Of a stretch of DNA of 64,000 nucleotides, positions 17,502-26,736 are shown in pieces. Origin of the DNA: Duganella sp. Root336D2 (lineage in GTDB: Bacteria; Pseudomonadota; Gammaproteobacteria; Burkholderiales; Burkholderiaceae_D); contig NZ_LMDB01000022.1 in the NCBI RefSeq assembly GCF_001425005.1, positions 311,264 through 375,263 of the forward strand, written 5' to 3'. Made by a program: the position numbers and the translations under genes. The notes beneath the pieces were generated by a model. The model saw only the letters and a list, made by a program, of their open reading frames with translations. It did no database searches and had not been told where the DNA came from. Numbering within the stretch: the stretch's first letter is position 1; each line of letters begins with the position of its first letter.

Positions 17502-18488
17502 GTGAGCCAGGTCACTTTGCGCGACATCGCCGAAGCCACCGGGCTATCGATTGGCACGGTCTCGCGTGCGCTGAAGAACCAGGCCGGCATGACCGAGGTG
17601 ACCCGCAACCAGGTGCGCCAGGCCGCCGAGAAAATGGGCTATGACTTCGGACAGCTCAAGAAAGGGCGCATTCGCCGGATCGCCTTCCTGTTGCATAGCC
17701 AGCACAATACGCTGGCATCGAGCCAGTTCTATTCCCCGGTGCTGCATGGCGCCGAGGCGGCTTGCCGGCGCGAGGGCATTGCGCTGTCTTTTATCGCAGT
17801 GGGACCGGCCGAACCGGTGCAGGGCCTGATCCGCGTGCACCAGCCGGATGCCATCCTGTGCGCAGGCTTCTTCGAGCCGGAAGTACTGGCGGCCTTGCAG
17901 CAATCCGGCAAGCCCATCGTGCTGGTGGACATGCACCGCCGCGGTTTCACCTCGATCAATCCGGACAATGTGCGCGGCGGCTACCTGGCCACCCAGCATT
18001 TGCTGCGCTGCGGCCGCAAGCGCATCGCCATGATGTCAGGCTCACTGGCCCACTACAGCATCCAGCAGCGCAATCGCGGTTTCCGCCAGGCGCTATTCGA
18101 TGCCAAGGTGTTTGCCGACCCGGACCTGGAAGTCATTGTTCCCACCATGGGCGAGGGCGACGAAGCCGTGGTGGAAGCCATGCGCAGCCTGCTCGGCCTT
18201 CCAAAACGGCCGGACGCGCTGTTCTGCTACAACGACAGCACGGCGCTGATCGCCATGAAGCATTGCCTGAACGAGGGCATGAAGATCCCGCATGACATCG
18301 CAATCGTCGGCTTCGACGATATCAGCAGCGCGGCCGCCGCCATCCCCCCGCTCAGCACCATCCACGTCGACAAGGAAGACCTGGGACGGGCGGGGATCGA
18401 ACTGCTGCTGCAAAGACCGGAAGAAGCCCCCTCCCAGATAACCATGCCAGTCGAATTGATCGTGCGCGAAAGCAGTTGCGACGACTAG
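17502..18488 (+). CDS. LacI-family transcriptional repressor
   Basis: A regulator of 328 residues starting at the GTG at 17502, preceded by AGGAGGTG at ideal spacing. The upstream in-frame sequence from 17385 looks untranslated. The N-terminus VTLRDIAEATGLSIGTVSRALKN is the LacI helix-turn-helix. The remainder is a periplasmic-binding-protein-like sugar-sensing domain with the closing signature IAIVGFDDISSAA and the PPLSTIHVDKEDLGRAG tail. It is first gene of the catabolic operon, so it most likely represses the locus until mannose or a mannoside binds. Confidence 0.93.
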   Translation: MSQVTLRDIAEATGLSIGTVSRALKNQAGMTEVTRNQVRQAAEKMGYDFGQLKKGRIRRIAFLLHSQHNTLASSQFYSPVLHGAEAACRREGIALSFIAVGPAEPVQGLIRVHQPDAILCAGFFEPEVLAALQQSGKPIVLVDMHRRGFTSINPDNVRGGYLATQHLLRCGRKRIAMMSGSLAHYSIQQRNRGFRQALFDAKVFADPDLEVIVPTMGEGDEAVVEAMRSLLGLPKRPDALFCYNDSTALIAMKHCLNEGMKIPHDIAIVGFDDISSAAAAIPPLSTIHVDKEDLGRAGIELLLQRPEEAPSQITMPVELIVRESSCDD

Positions 18489-18507
18489 CGTACCCACCAG
18501 GACCAAC

Positions 18508-19722
18508 ATGACCACACTCCCGAATTTCCGCGACCCGGATGTCCTGCTCGACCACGCGCGCCACACCATGCGCTTCTATCATCCGCGCGCAATCGATCCG
18601 GCCGGCGGCCTGTATCACTACTTCAAGGACGACGGCACCGTCTACGATGCGCAGCACCGGCACCTGGTCAGCAGCACGCGCTTCGTGTTCACCTATGCCA
18701 TGGCTTACCGCCATTTCCATGATCCGGCCTATTTGGAAGGCGCACGCCATGCGCTGCGCTTCCTGCGCGAAGTGCACCGCGAGCCAGGCGGTAGCGGCTA
18801 TGCCTGGATGCTGGATGGGCGCGAGGTGGAGGATGGTACCCAGCACGCCTACGGCCAGGCGTTCGTGCTGCTCGCCTATTCGCACGCCACGATGGCGGGC
18901 ATCGAAGAGGCGCGCGCATGGATCGGCGAGACCTTCGAACTGATGGAAAAGCACTTCTGGGACGAGCAGGCAGGCCTGTACGCCGACGAGGCGACCCGCG
19001 ACTGGAGCGTGCTTTCGAGCTACCGCGGCCAGAACGCCAATATGCACGCCTGCGAAGCGCTGCTGGCAGCGCACCAGGCAACCGGCGAGCGGCGCTACCT
19101 GGAACGCGCCTACACCGTGGCCTACAACATCACCCAGCGCCAGGCGTCCCGCTGCGGCGGTTTGATCTGGGAGCACTACGACGCCGACTGGCAGCCGGAC
19201 TGGCGCTTCAATATCGACGATCCGGAAAACCTGTTCCGCCCATGGGGCTACCAGCCGGGCCATTTCACCGAATGGGCCAAGCTGCTGCTGCAACTGGAAG
19301 CGCGCGGCAGTGTGCTGAACAAGGACCTGGGCTGGCTGATGCCGACCGCGGAGCGCTTGTTCCATGCTGCAACAGGCAAGGGTTGGGATGCCGAACATGG
19401 TGGCCTGTGCTATTCGCTGGCACCAGGCCTGACGGTATGCGATCCGCACAAGTATTTCTGGGTGCAGGCCGAGAGCACTGCGGCCGCCGCCATGCTGGCC
19501 AAACGCACCGGCAGCGCCGAATACTGGGATTGGTATGAGCGCCTGTGGGCCTATAGCTGGACCCACTTCGTCGACCACGAACACGGTGCCTGGTACCGTA
19601 TCCTGTCCGGCGACAACCGCAAGCTGAGCGACGAGAAGAGCCCGGCTGGCAAGGTGGACTACCACACCATGGGCGCCTGCTACGACATCGTGGCTGTGCT
19701 GGGGGCCGCCGACCATGCATGA
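18508..19722 (+). CDS. AGE-family sugar isomerase (mannose isomerase-like)
   Basis: N-acylglucosamine 2-epimerase superfamily enzyme of 404 residues, an all-helical (alpha/alpha)6 barrel. Conserved pieces are STRFVFTYAMAYR, DGTQHAYGQAFVLLAYS, SYRGQNANMHACEALLAA, RPWGYQPGHFTEWAKLLLQ, and KYFWVQAESTAAAAML, with several histidines suited to cis-enediol chemistry. In this setting, next to a sugar kinase and mannosidases, conversion of free mannose to fructose is the best reading. A true N-acylglucosamine 2-epimerase or cellobiose 2-epimerase is less likely. It overlaps the kinase gene by 8 bp. Confidence 0.87.
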   Translation: MTTLPNFRDPDVLLDHARHTMRFYHPRAIDPAGGLYHYFKDDGTVYDAQHRHLVSSTRFVFTYAMAYRHFHDPAYLEGARHALRFLREVHREPGGSGYAWMLDGREVEDGTQHAYGQAFVLLAYSHATMAGIEEARAWIGETFELMEKHFWDEQAGLYADEATRDWSVLSSYRGQNANMHACEALLAAHQATGERRYLERAYTVAYNITQRQASRCGGLIWEHYDADWQPDWRFNIDDPENLFRPWGYQPGHFTEWAKLLLQLEARGSVLNKDLGWLMPTAERLFHAATGKGWDAEHGGLCYSLAPGLTVCDPHKYFWVQAESTAAAAMLAKRTGSAEYWDWYERLWAYSWTHFVDHEHGAWYRILSGDNRKLSDEKSPAGKVDYHTMGACYDIVAVLGAADHA

Positions 19723-20638
19723 CGCACCGTTGATGCTGTGCGCCGGGGAGGCGCTGACCGATATGATTCACCAGGGCGACGAGCGCTGGGTGAGCCGCGT
19801 TGGCGGCTCGGTATGGAATGTGGCGCGCGCGCTGGCCGTTCTGGGCGAACGCACTGCCTTCGCAGGCGCCATCAGCCGCGATCGGTTCGGCGATGCGCTG
19901 TGGGCCGCCAGCGAAGCCGTCGGCCTCGACCTGCGCCTGCTGCAGCGCGTTGAACGCTCACCGCTGCTGGCAATCGTGGAACAGGGCGAGCCGCCGCGCT
20001 ACTTCTTTATCGGCGACGACAGCGCCGACCTGCATTTCGATCCGGCGACGCTGCCGGAATACTGGTCGCGCGACCTGCGCTGGGCGCATTTCGGCGGCAT
20101 CAGCCTGGCGCGCGAGCCACTGGCATCGAACCTGGTGGCGCTGGCTGAAAAACTGAAAGGGCAGGGCGTGGCCATCAGCTACGACCCGAACTACCGCAAC
20201 CTGATGGATGAGCGCTATGCGCCGACCCTGCGCAGCATGGCGGAGCTGGCCGACGTGATCAAGGTTTCCGACGACGATTTGCGTGGACTGTTCCCCGGCG
20301 TCGCGCTGGATGCAGCGCTGCAGCAGCTGCGCGCCGCCGCGCCTTCCGCATTCTGCCTGCTGACACGCGGCGGCCAGGGCGCAAGCCTGTTTCATGGCGA
20401 GCAGCACGTAGATGCACGTGCGCCGGCAGTCGCGGTAGTCGATACGGTCGGCGCAGGCGACGCCAGCGTGGCCGGCCTGCTGCATAGTTTCGCACGCCAT
20501 CCGGGGCGTTCGCTGCAGTCCCACCTGCATGCTGCGCTGGCTGCCGGATCCGCCGCCTGCCAGCAATCCGGCGCCACCCCGCCGCCGCCTGCCGCCATGC
20601 AGCAGCTATTCAAATTACTGGAAGGAACGTCAGCGTAA
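19715..20638 (+). CDS. PfkB-family carbohydrate kinase (probable fructokinase)
   Basis: Ribokinase/PfkB-type kinase of 307 residues. The N-terminus has LCAGEALTDMI and GGSVWNVARALAVLG, and the C-terminal signature DTVGAGDAS holds catalytic Asp249. Following the isomerase by overlap, it would phosphorylate the fructose made from mannose to fructose-6-phosphate. Stop and start of the next gene share TAATG, indicating translational coupling. The sugar specificity is inferred from context. Confidence 0.87.
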   Translation: MHDAPLMLCAGEALTDMIHQGDERWVSRVGGSVWNVARALAVLGERTAFAGAISRDRFGDALWAASEAVGLDLRLLQRVERSPLLAIVEQGEPPRYFFIGDDSADLHFDPATLPEYWSRDLRWAHFGGISLAREPLASNLVALAEKLKGQGVAISYDPNYRNLMDERYAPTLRSMAELADVIKVSDDDLRGLFPGVALDAALQQLRAAAPSAFCLLTRGGQGASLFHGEQHVDARAPAVAVVDTVGAGDASVAGLLHSFARHPGRSLQSHLHAALAAGSAACQQSGATPPPPAAMQQLFKLLEGTSA

Positions 20639-23040
20639 TGAAAGCAATCCGGTTTACATTTTGCTCTGTCTTGCTGGCGGCATTCGCGCTGCCGCTTGCC
20701 GCAGCACCGGCCGATATGCCGGTCAATACCTTCATCGGCACCCAGGATGAGGGCAATACCTTCCCCGGCGCCTCGGCACCCTTCGGCATGATCCAGGTCA
20801 GCCCGACCGGCGAGCATTATGCCGGCTGGCATTACAGCGGCGCGCGCATTCGCGGCTTTGGCCATTCCTTCCTGTCCGGCGCCGGTTGCTGGGAGCAGGG
20901 GGGCCAGCTTTCGGTGCTGCCGGTCACCGGCAGCATCGGACCTGGCGGTGACTTCGACACCAAGAAGGCAGAGAGCTTCAACAACAAGCGCTACGGCGCA
21001 AACTACAGCCACGATGGCGAGATTGGCCAGGCCGGCTACTACAAGGTGCAGCTCACCAGCTATGGCGGCATTACCGCCGAAGCCACCGCACTGACCCGCG
21101 CGGCTGCCGAGCGCTATACCTTTGCTGCCGGCACCGCCAGCGGCCATGTGCTGCTCAACCTGGGCCAGGCCAACGAACGCCATTCCGTGGTCGGCAGCGA
21201 GTTGCGCGTGCTGGATGACCGCAGTGTCGAAGGCAAGATCGTCACCAAAAGCTTCTGCGGCGGCGCCCAATATACGACCTGGTTCCGCATTGTGTTTGAC
21301 CAGCCTTTCGTCGCTAGCGGCATTTGGGATGACCGCGGCGGCTGGCCGGGAGTGAAAGGCCCGAGCCAGCAAGGCGACAGCCGCCCACATGGTGCCTGGC
21401 TGACTTTCGACCTCAAGGGCGGGCAAGCCGTGACAGCAGTCAGCGCTATTTCGCACGTCGATGCCGAAGGCGCGCGCATCAACCTGAAGGCCGAAGGCAT
21501 GGCGGCTGGCAAGCCGCTCACTTTCGACGCAATGCGGGCGCAAGCGCGGGCAGCGTGGCAGAAGGAACTGGGCAGCGTACGCATCGAGGGCGGCAGCAGC
21601 GATGACCGTACCGTGTTCTACACCGCCTTATACCACGCGCTGCTGCAGCCCCTGACCGGCAGCGATGCCGACGGCCGTTATCGCGGCTATGACGATGCAC
21701 TGCATAGCGCCAAAGACTGGACCTATTACGAATTCTTCTCGCTGTGGGACACCTACCGTGCGCAGAACCAGCTGCTAGCCTTGCTGCGCCCGCAGCGCTC
21801 GCGCGATATCGCCAATTCGGTCCTCAAGATCCGCGAGCAGGGCGGCTGGCTGCCGCGCTGGGGCTACGCCAATTTCGACAGCAACGTGATGACCGGCGAT
21901 CCGGTCACTCCGTTCCTGGTCGACCTGTGGCGCTTTGGCGCGCTGAAGGGGCGTGAACGCGAAGCCTACACCGCGCTGCGCGAGAACGCCTTTGGCGTGC
22001 CGCCTTCGCGCATTCGCGCTGAAGGCCGCGCCGGCAATCCAAATTACCTGAGCCAGGGCTTCGTCCAGTATGACCGCGGCTTTGTCGCCAAGGGCATGGA
22101 CATCGACCCGCACCACGGCGCTTCGGCAACGCTGGAGTATGCGCTGGCCGACAGCTCGCTGGCGGTCATGGCCAAGGCGCTTGGACAGGCAAAGGATGCC
22201 CAGGTACTGGAGCAGCGCGCCCTCAACTGGCGTAAGGTATGGGATCGGTCGGTGATTGACGCCCCGACCGGGCAGCGCGGTTTCCCGCGTCCACGCGTAT
22301 TGGACGGTAGCTGGTTCACCGACCTGAATGGCAGCTACGACCCGCGCGCCGACCGCGGATTCCATGAAGGTACGGCCTGGCAGTACCAATGGCTGGTGCC
22401 GCAGGATGTTCCTGGCCTGGTGGCCGCCATGGGCGGCCAGGCCAAGGCGCTGCAGCGCCTCGACCAGTTCTTCGATTACGACGCGGTGCGGGCCGACCCT
22501 GAGGCTGTGCGCAAGTCGTGGGTGGTGGGCGCCTACAGCTACTACAGCCAGTTCCGCTACAACCCGAACAACGAACCGGACCTGCACGCACCGTGGATGT
22601 ACACCCTGATGGGACAGCCGTGGAAAACCACCACTGTGCTGCGCGCGGCGGAAACCCTGTTCGGCAACGGTCCAAGCGGCGTTACCGGCAATGACGACCT
22701 GGGCACGATGTCGGCCTGGTACCTGTTCAGCGCACTGGGCCTGTACCCGGATACACCGGGCAGCGGCCGCTTCCTGCTGCACGCGCCGCGCTTTTCCCGC
22801 GCCGAGATCGACCTGCCGCAAGGCCGCACGCTGCGTATCGAAGCGCCGCAGGCCAAGCCGGGTGAGCGCCGCTTCGTGCAATCGGTGCAATGGGGCGGCC
22901 GCCCGCTGTCGCGCGTGTGGCTGGATTGGGAACAACTGCAAGGTGCTGGTACCCTGTCGTTCAAGCTTGCGCCGCAGCCTGAAACGGCTGGCTGGGGCAC
23001 GCGTGGCCGCGACCTGCCGCGCTCACCAGCCGGCATGTAA
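20638..23040 (+). CDS. Glycoside hydrolase family 92 alpha-mannosidase
   Basis: Secreted calcium-dependent exo-alpha-mannosidase of 800 residues with a signal peptide ending [10 protein letters not shown]92 landmarks are [32 protein letters not shown], the [10 protein letters not shown] run with the probable general acid Glu577, and [18 protein letters not shown] with the probable base Asp686/687. Family members remove alpha-1,2-, 1,3-, 1,4- or 1,6-linked mannose from high-mannose N-glycans and fungal mannan; the linkage cannot be told here. It is coupled to the kinase upstream and to the permease downstream. Confidence 0.93.
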   Translation: MKAIRFTFCSVLLAAFALPLAAAPADMPVNTFIGTQDEGNTFPGASAPFGMIQVSPTGEHYAGWHYSGARIRGFGHSFLSGAGCWEQGGQLSVLPVTGSIGPGGDFDTKKAESFNNKRYGANYSHDGEIGQAGYYKVQLTSYGGITAEATALTRAAAERYTFAAGTASGHVLLNLGQANERHSVVGSELRVLDDRSVEGKIVTKSFCGGAQYTTWFRIVFDQPFVASGIWDDRGGWPGVKGPSQQGDSRPHGAWLTFDLKGGQAVTAVSAISHVDAEGARINLKAEGMAAGKPLTFDAMRAQARAAWQKELGSVRIEGGSSDDRTVFYTALYHALLQPLTGSDADGRYRGYDDALHSAKDWTYYEFFSLWDTYRAQNQLLALLRPQRSRDIANSVLKIREQGGWLPRWGYANFDSNVMTGDPVTPFLVDLWRFGALKGREREAYTALRENAFGVPPSRIRAEGRAGNPNYLSQGFVQYDRGFVAKGMDIDPHHGASATLEYALADSSLAVMAKALGQAKDAQVLEQRALNWRKVWDRSVIDAPTGQRGFPRPRVLDGSWFTDLNGSYDPRADRGFHEGTAWQYQWLVPQDVPGLVAAMGGQAKALQRLDQFFDYDAVRADPEAVRKSWVVGAYSYYSQFRYNPNNEPDLHAPWMYTLMGQPWKTTTVLRAAETLFGNGPSGVTGNDDLGTMSAWYLFSALGLYPDTPGSGRFLLHAPRFSRAEIDLPQGRTLRIEAPQAKPGERRFVQSVQWGGRPLSRVWLDWEQLQGAGTLSFKLAPQPETAGWGTRGRDLPRSPAGM

Positions 23041-23063
23041 ACATAAAAATTGAGGAGACAATC

Positions 23064-24329
23064 ATGGCATCCATGGCACCGAACACCACGCCCGCTGCGG
23101 CCCCACAAACGGCGGGCGGCGCACAGAACGGAACAAACACCAGCGCGCTGGTGATCGTCACACTGCTGTTCTTCATGTGGGGCTTGATTACCTCGTTGAA
23201 CGACGTGCTGATTCCGCACCTGAAGGCGATCTACACGCTGTCGTACTTCCAGGCGATGCTGGTGCAGCTCTGCTTCTTCGGCGCCTACTTCATCGTGTCG
23301 CTGCCGGCGGGTGTCCTGATCCGCCGCATCGGCTACCAGAAGGGCGCTGTCACCGGCCTGCTGATTGCCGCTGGCGGATGCGTGCTGTTCTATCCGGCGT
23401 CTTTCGGCGGCTACGGCCTGTTCCTGCTGGCGTTCTTCGTGCTGGCATCGGGAATCACCGTGCTGCAGGTAGCGGCTAATCCCTATGTCACCGTGCTTGG
23501 CCCGCCGCGCACCGCGTCCAGCCGCCTGAACCTGACGCAGGCCTTCAATTCCCTCGGCACCACCATCGGCCCTTCCGTAGGCGGGGTGCTGATCCTGTCG
23601 ACCGGCGCCGCAGCAGTGGGCGCCGCGGCGAATGCCGCCACCGTGCGCGGCCCTTACCTGGCGCTGGCCGGTGCGCTGGCATTGCTGGCGGTGCTGTTCC
23701 TGGTCGCCAAGTTGCCGCAGATCGCCGACAGCGAAGACCAGTCGCTGGCGGGTGAGGGCCACGGTTCGGCCTGGGCCCACCGCCATCTGGTATTGGGCGC
23801 AATCGGTATTTTCCTGTACGTCGGCGCTGAGGTCAGCATCGGCAGCTTCCTGATCAACTTCCTCGGCGAATCGCATATAGCGGGGCTGGCCCATGCCGAT
23901 GCGGCACACTACGTCAGCATCTATTGGGGGGGCGCCATGGTCGGCCGCTTCATCGGCTTCGTGGTAATGCGCGTGGCCAGTCCTGGCAAAACCCTGGCCG
24001 TCAATTCGCTGGTGGCGATCGGCCTCGTGCTGGCGGCAACCTTCGGCAAGGGCAGCGTAGCAATGTGGGCCATTCTGGCCGTCGGTCTGTGCAACTCGAT
24101 CATGTTCCCGACTATTTTCAGCATGGCCCTGCACGGCCTGGGCAAGTACACCGGCCAGGGTTCGGGTATCCTGTGCATGGCGATTGTCGGCGGCGCGCTG
24201 GTGCCGTTCGCACAAGGTGCGCTGGCCGATACCATCGGTGTGCAGGCATCGTTCATGCTGCCAGCCGCTTGCTATGCCTTTATCCTTTACTTTGGCGCGA
24301 AGTATTCGTCCATGTATGCGACGCAATAG
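23064..24329 (+). CDS. Sugar MFS permease (FucP/GluP family)
   Basis: Twelve-helix inner-membrane sugar:proton symporter of 421 residues. [31 protein letters not shown] is the first-helix signature of the fucose/glucose-galactose transporter group (quoted here in part: [18 protein letters not shown]). Further marks are [16 protein letters not shown] and [19 protein letters not shown] precedes the ATG at 23064. In this operon it should bring mannose or another released monosaccharide into the cytoplasm for the isomerase and kinase. Confidence 0.9.
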   Translation: MASMAPNTTPAAAPQTAGGAQNGTNTSALVIVTLLFFMWGLITSLNDVLIPHLKAIYTLSYFQAMLVQLCFFGAYFIVSLPAGVLIRRIGYQKGAVTGLLIAAGGCVLFYPASFGGYGLFLLAFFVLASGITVLQVAANPYVTVLGPPRTASSRLNLTQAFNSLGTTIGPSVGGVLILSTGAAAVGAAANAATVRGPYLALAGALALLAVLFLVAKLPQIADSEDQSLAGEGHGSAWAHRHLVLGAIGIFLYVGAEVSIGSFLINFLGESHIAGLAHADAAHYVSIYWGGAMVGRFIGFVVMRVASPGKTLAVNSLVAIGLVLAATFGKGSVAMWAILAVGLCNSIMFPTIFSMALHGLGKYTGQGSGILCMAIVGGALVPFAQGALADTIGVQASFMLPAACYAFILYFGAKYSSMYATQ

Positions 24330-26736
24330 TGTGTTGGCGATGGTTGCCCTGTGTGCAGCCGGCGCGCTGCACGCGGAAACCATGGACCGCATGGTGCTGT
24401 CGCGCGGAGGCGTGGTGCTTGAAGTATCCGCGCCAGCCAGCGGCATTATGCGCATCCGCATGGGGCGCGGGACATTGCCGGAAGATGCTTCATGGGCGGT
24501 GCCCGCAGCTGCACGCAGGACCCGTCTTCCGCTGAACGTTACGCGCGGCAGCGATGTGCTGCAGTTGAGCGCTGCGCATATCGGCGCCCGCATAGACATG
24601 CGTACGCTGCGAGTGGATGTACTGGACGGCGTCGGCAAGCTGCTGTTGGCCGACCTTGCCGGCCGCTCCGCATTGTCTGGAGAAGGCGGCTTCCGCATGC
24701 GCGGCCGCATGAGCGGCGACGACCACGTCTTCGGCTTGGGCGACAAGACTGGCACCTTCGACCGCAAGGGCGGTGCCTACACCATGTGGAACTCGGACAC
24801 TTACAAGTTCACGCAGGCGACCGATCCACTGTACAAGACGATTCCATTCTTCATGACGGTGAGCGACCGTGGCCAGGCTTACGGGCTGTTCCTGGACAAT
24901 ACCTGGCGTACCACCTTTGACTTCGGCAAGACCGAACGCGGCATGCTGTCGATCAGCGGCGAGGGCGGCCCGGTCGATTACTACGTGATGGCCGGCCCCG
25001 CACCGAAAGACGTGCTGCAGCAATACGCACGCTTGACCGGCACGCCGCCGCTGATGCCGCAATGGGCGCTGGGCTTCCAGCAATCCAAGTGGAGTTACAA
25101 GACCGACGCCGAAGTGCGCGCAATCGCACAGCGCCTGCGCAGCGAACGCATGCCGTCAGACGTGGTCTACATGGACATCGATTACCAGGACCGTTCGCGG
25201 CCCTTCACCGTTAACGGCGCAACCTTCCCCGATATGCGCAAGCTTGCCACCGACTTGCGCGGGCAGGGTATCCGCCTGGTGCTGATTACGGACCCGCATG
25301 TCGCCAATGCACCTGGCCAGGGTTATGCCGCCTACGACGGCGGCGCCGCACGCGACCTGTTCCTGAAACTGCCGGGAGGCCAATACTACTCTGGCGATGT
25401 GTGGCCCGGAGCCGCGGTATTCCCCGATTTCAGCCGCGTCCAGGCCCGCCGCTGGTGGGGCGACCTGTATGCGGGTTTTGTTGGCGATGGTGTGGCTGGC
25501 TTCTGGAACGACATGAATGAGCCGTCGATCTTCAACGTGCCAAGCAAAACCATGCCGCTCGATGTCGTGCACCGGATCGAGAGCGACGACTTTGCACCAC
25601 GCAGCACTTCCCACGCCGAAATGCATAACGTCTACGGCCAGCTCAACTCGCGCGCCACTTATGAAGGCCTGGCTCGGCTGCAGCCGGACGTACGCCCCTT
25701 TGTGCTGACCCGCGCCACCTATGCGGGCGGCCAGCGCTACGCCGCGACGTGGACCGGCGATAACGTCTCGAGCTGGCAGCACCTCAAGACGGGCATGCAG
25801 CAGCTGGTCAATCTTGGCCTGAGCGGCTTTTCCTGGGTTGGCAATGACGTTGGCGGCTACGCGGGCGAGCCCCCCTCGCCGGAGCTGCTGACGCGCTGGT
25901 TCCAGCTTGGCGCCTTCATGCCGCTGTTCCGCGCCCATGCGGAAACCGGCCGGCCCGACCAGGAACCATGGGTGGGCGACGCCGTGCAAGTCGAAATCCG
26001 ACGCCGCTTCATCTCCGAGCGTTACCGGTTGCTGCCGTACCTGTATGCCACTGCAGAAGAGAACAGCCGCAGCGGCATTCCCTTGCTGCGGCCAGTCTTC
26101 CTCAATTTTCCTTCAGTGCTGGCAAATGGCGACCGGCTTGGCGGTTCGGAGGACCAGTTCATGGTGGGCGGCGATTTGCTGCTGGCACCATCGCCGACGC
26201 TGGAGTCGCCGGGCGATTACAACGTTGAACTTCCTGGCAAGGACTGGTACGACTACTGGACTGGGCGGCGCCTGGATGGCAAGAGCCAAACGGTCAAACC
26301 GGATATCGCCCAGTTGCCGGTCTATGTGCGACCGGGCGCGATCATCCCGAAGCAGCCGCTGGTCCAGAGCACCGCCTTCGTGCCGGAAGGGCGGCTGGAA
26401 CTGCATGTCTATCCCGGCGCGGACTGCCATGGCGACCTTTATGCCGACGATGGCATCAGCATGGCTTACCAGCGCGGCAGCTTCCTGCGCCAACACATTC
26501 GCTGTGAGGAGTCGCAATCCGGCCTGAAAATACTGTTCGAACAGCGCGAGGGAAGCTGGAGGCCGTGGTGGAGCGGGGTGGAACTCTATATTCATGGATG
26601 GGAATCCGACGCACCACCAGAAGTTCACGCCTTTGGCGCCGCAGTAGCGGCATCGGTAGACCGTGCGCAGAAAGCAGCCTTGATCCAGGTCCCAGACATG
26701 GTCAATGGGTCGGTCGAGATCAGCCGATCAAGATAA
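24316..26736 (+). CDS. Glycoside hydrolase family 31 alpha-glucosidase
   Basis: Secreted GH31 enzyme of 806 residues. The ATG at 24316, inside the last 14 bp of the permease gene, yields the signal peptide [21 protein letters not shown]; longer readings start within permease coding sequence. The N-terminal beta-sandwich is followed by the barrel with YMDIDYQD, nucleophile Asp399 in [10 protein letters not shown], acid/base Asp482 in [10 protein letters not shown], and the usual beta-domains. It cuts terminal alpha-glucose (or alpha-xylose or similar). In a mannoside locus it may act like glucosidase II on glucose-capped high-mannose glycans. It overlaps the convergent RING gene by 9 bp. Confidence 0.92.
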   Translation: MRRNSVLAMVALCAAGALHAETMDRMVLSRGGVVLEVSAPASGIMRIRMGRGTLPEDASWAVPAAARRTRLPLNVTRGSDVLQLSAAHIGARIDMRTLRVDVLDGVGKLLLADLAGRSALSGEGGFRMRGRMSGDDHVFGLGDKTGTFDRKGGAYTMWNSDTYKFTQATDPLYKTIPFFMTVSDRGQAYGLFLDNTWRTTFDFGKTERGMLSISGEGGPVDYYVMAGPAPKDVLQQYARLTGTPPLMPQWALGFQQSKWSYKTDAEVRAIAQRLRSERMPSDVVYMDIDYQDRSRPFTVNGATFPDMRKLATDLRGQGIRLVLITDPHVANAPGQGYAAYDGGAARDLFLKLPGGQYYSGDVWPGAAVFPDFSRVQARRWWGDLYAGFVGDGVAGFWNDMNEPSIFNVPSKTMPLDVVHRIESDDFAPRSTSHAEMHNVYGQLNSRATYEGLARLQPDVRPFVLTRATYAGGQRYAATWTGDNVSSWQHLKTGMQQLVNLGLSGFSWVGNDVGGYAGEPPSPELLTRWFQLGAFMPLFRAHAETGRPDQEPWVGDAVQVEIRRRFISERYRLLPYLYATAEENSRSGIPLLRPVFLNFPSVLANGDRLGGSEDQFMVGGDLLLAPSPTLESPGDYNVELPGKDWYDYWTGRRLDGKSQTVKPDIAQLPVYVRPGAIIPKQPLVQSTAFVPEGRLELHVYPGADCHGDLYADDGISMAYQRGSFLRQHIRCEESQSGLKILFEQREGSWRPWWSGVELYIHGWESDAPPEVHAFGAAVAASVDRAQKAALIQVPDMVNGSVEISRSR

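Noticed and set aside
24184-24315. Longer N-terminus of the GH31 enzyme
   Set aside because: The extension is a shadow of the permease gene in another frame; starting at 24316 gives a proper signal peptide.
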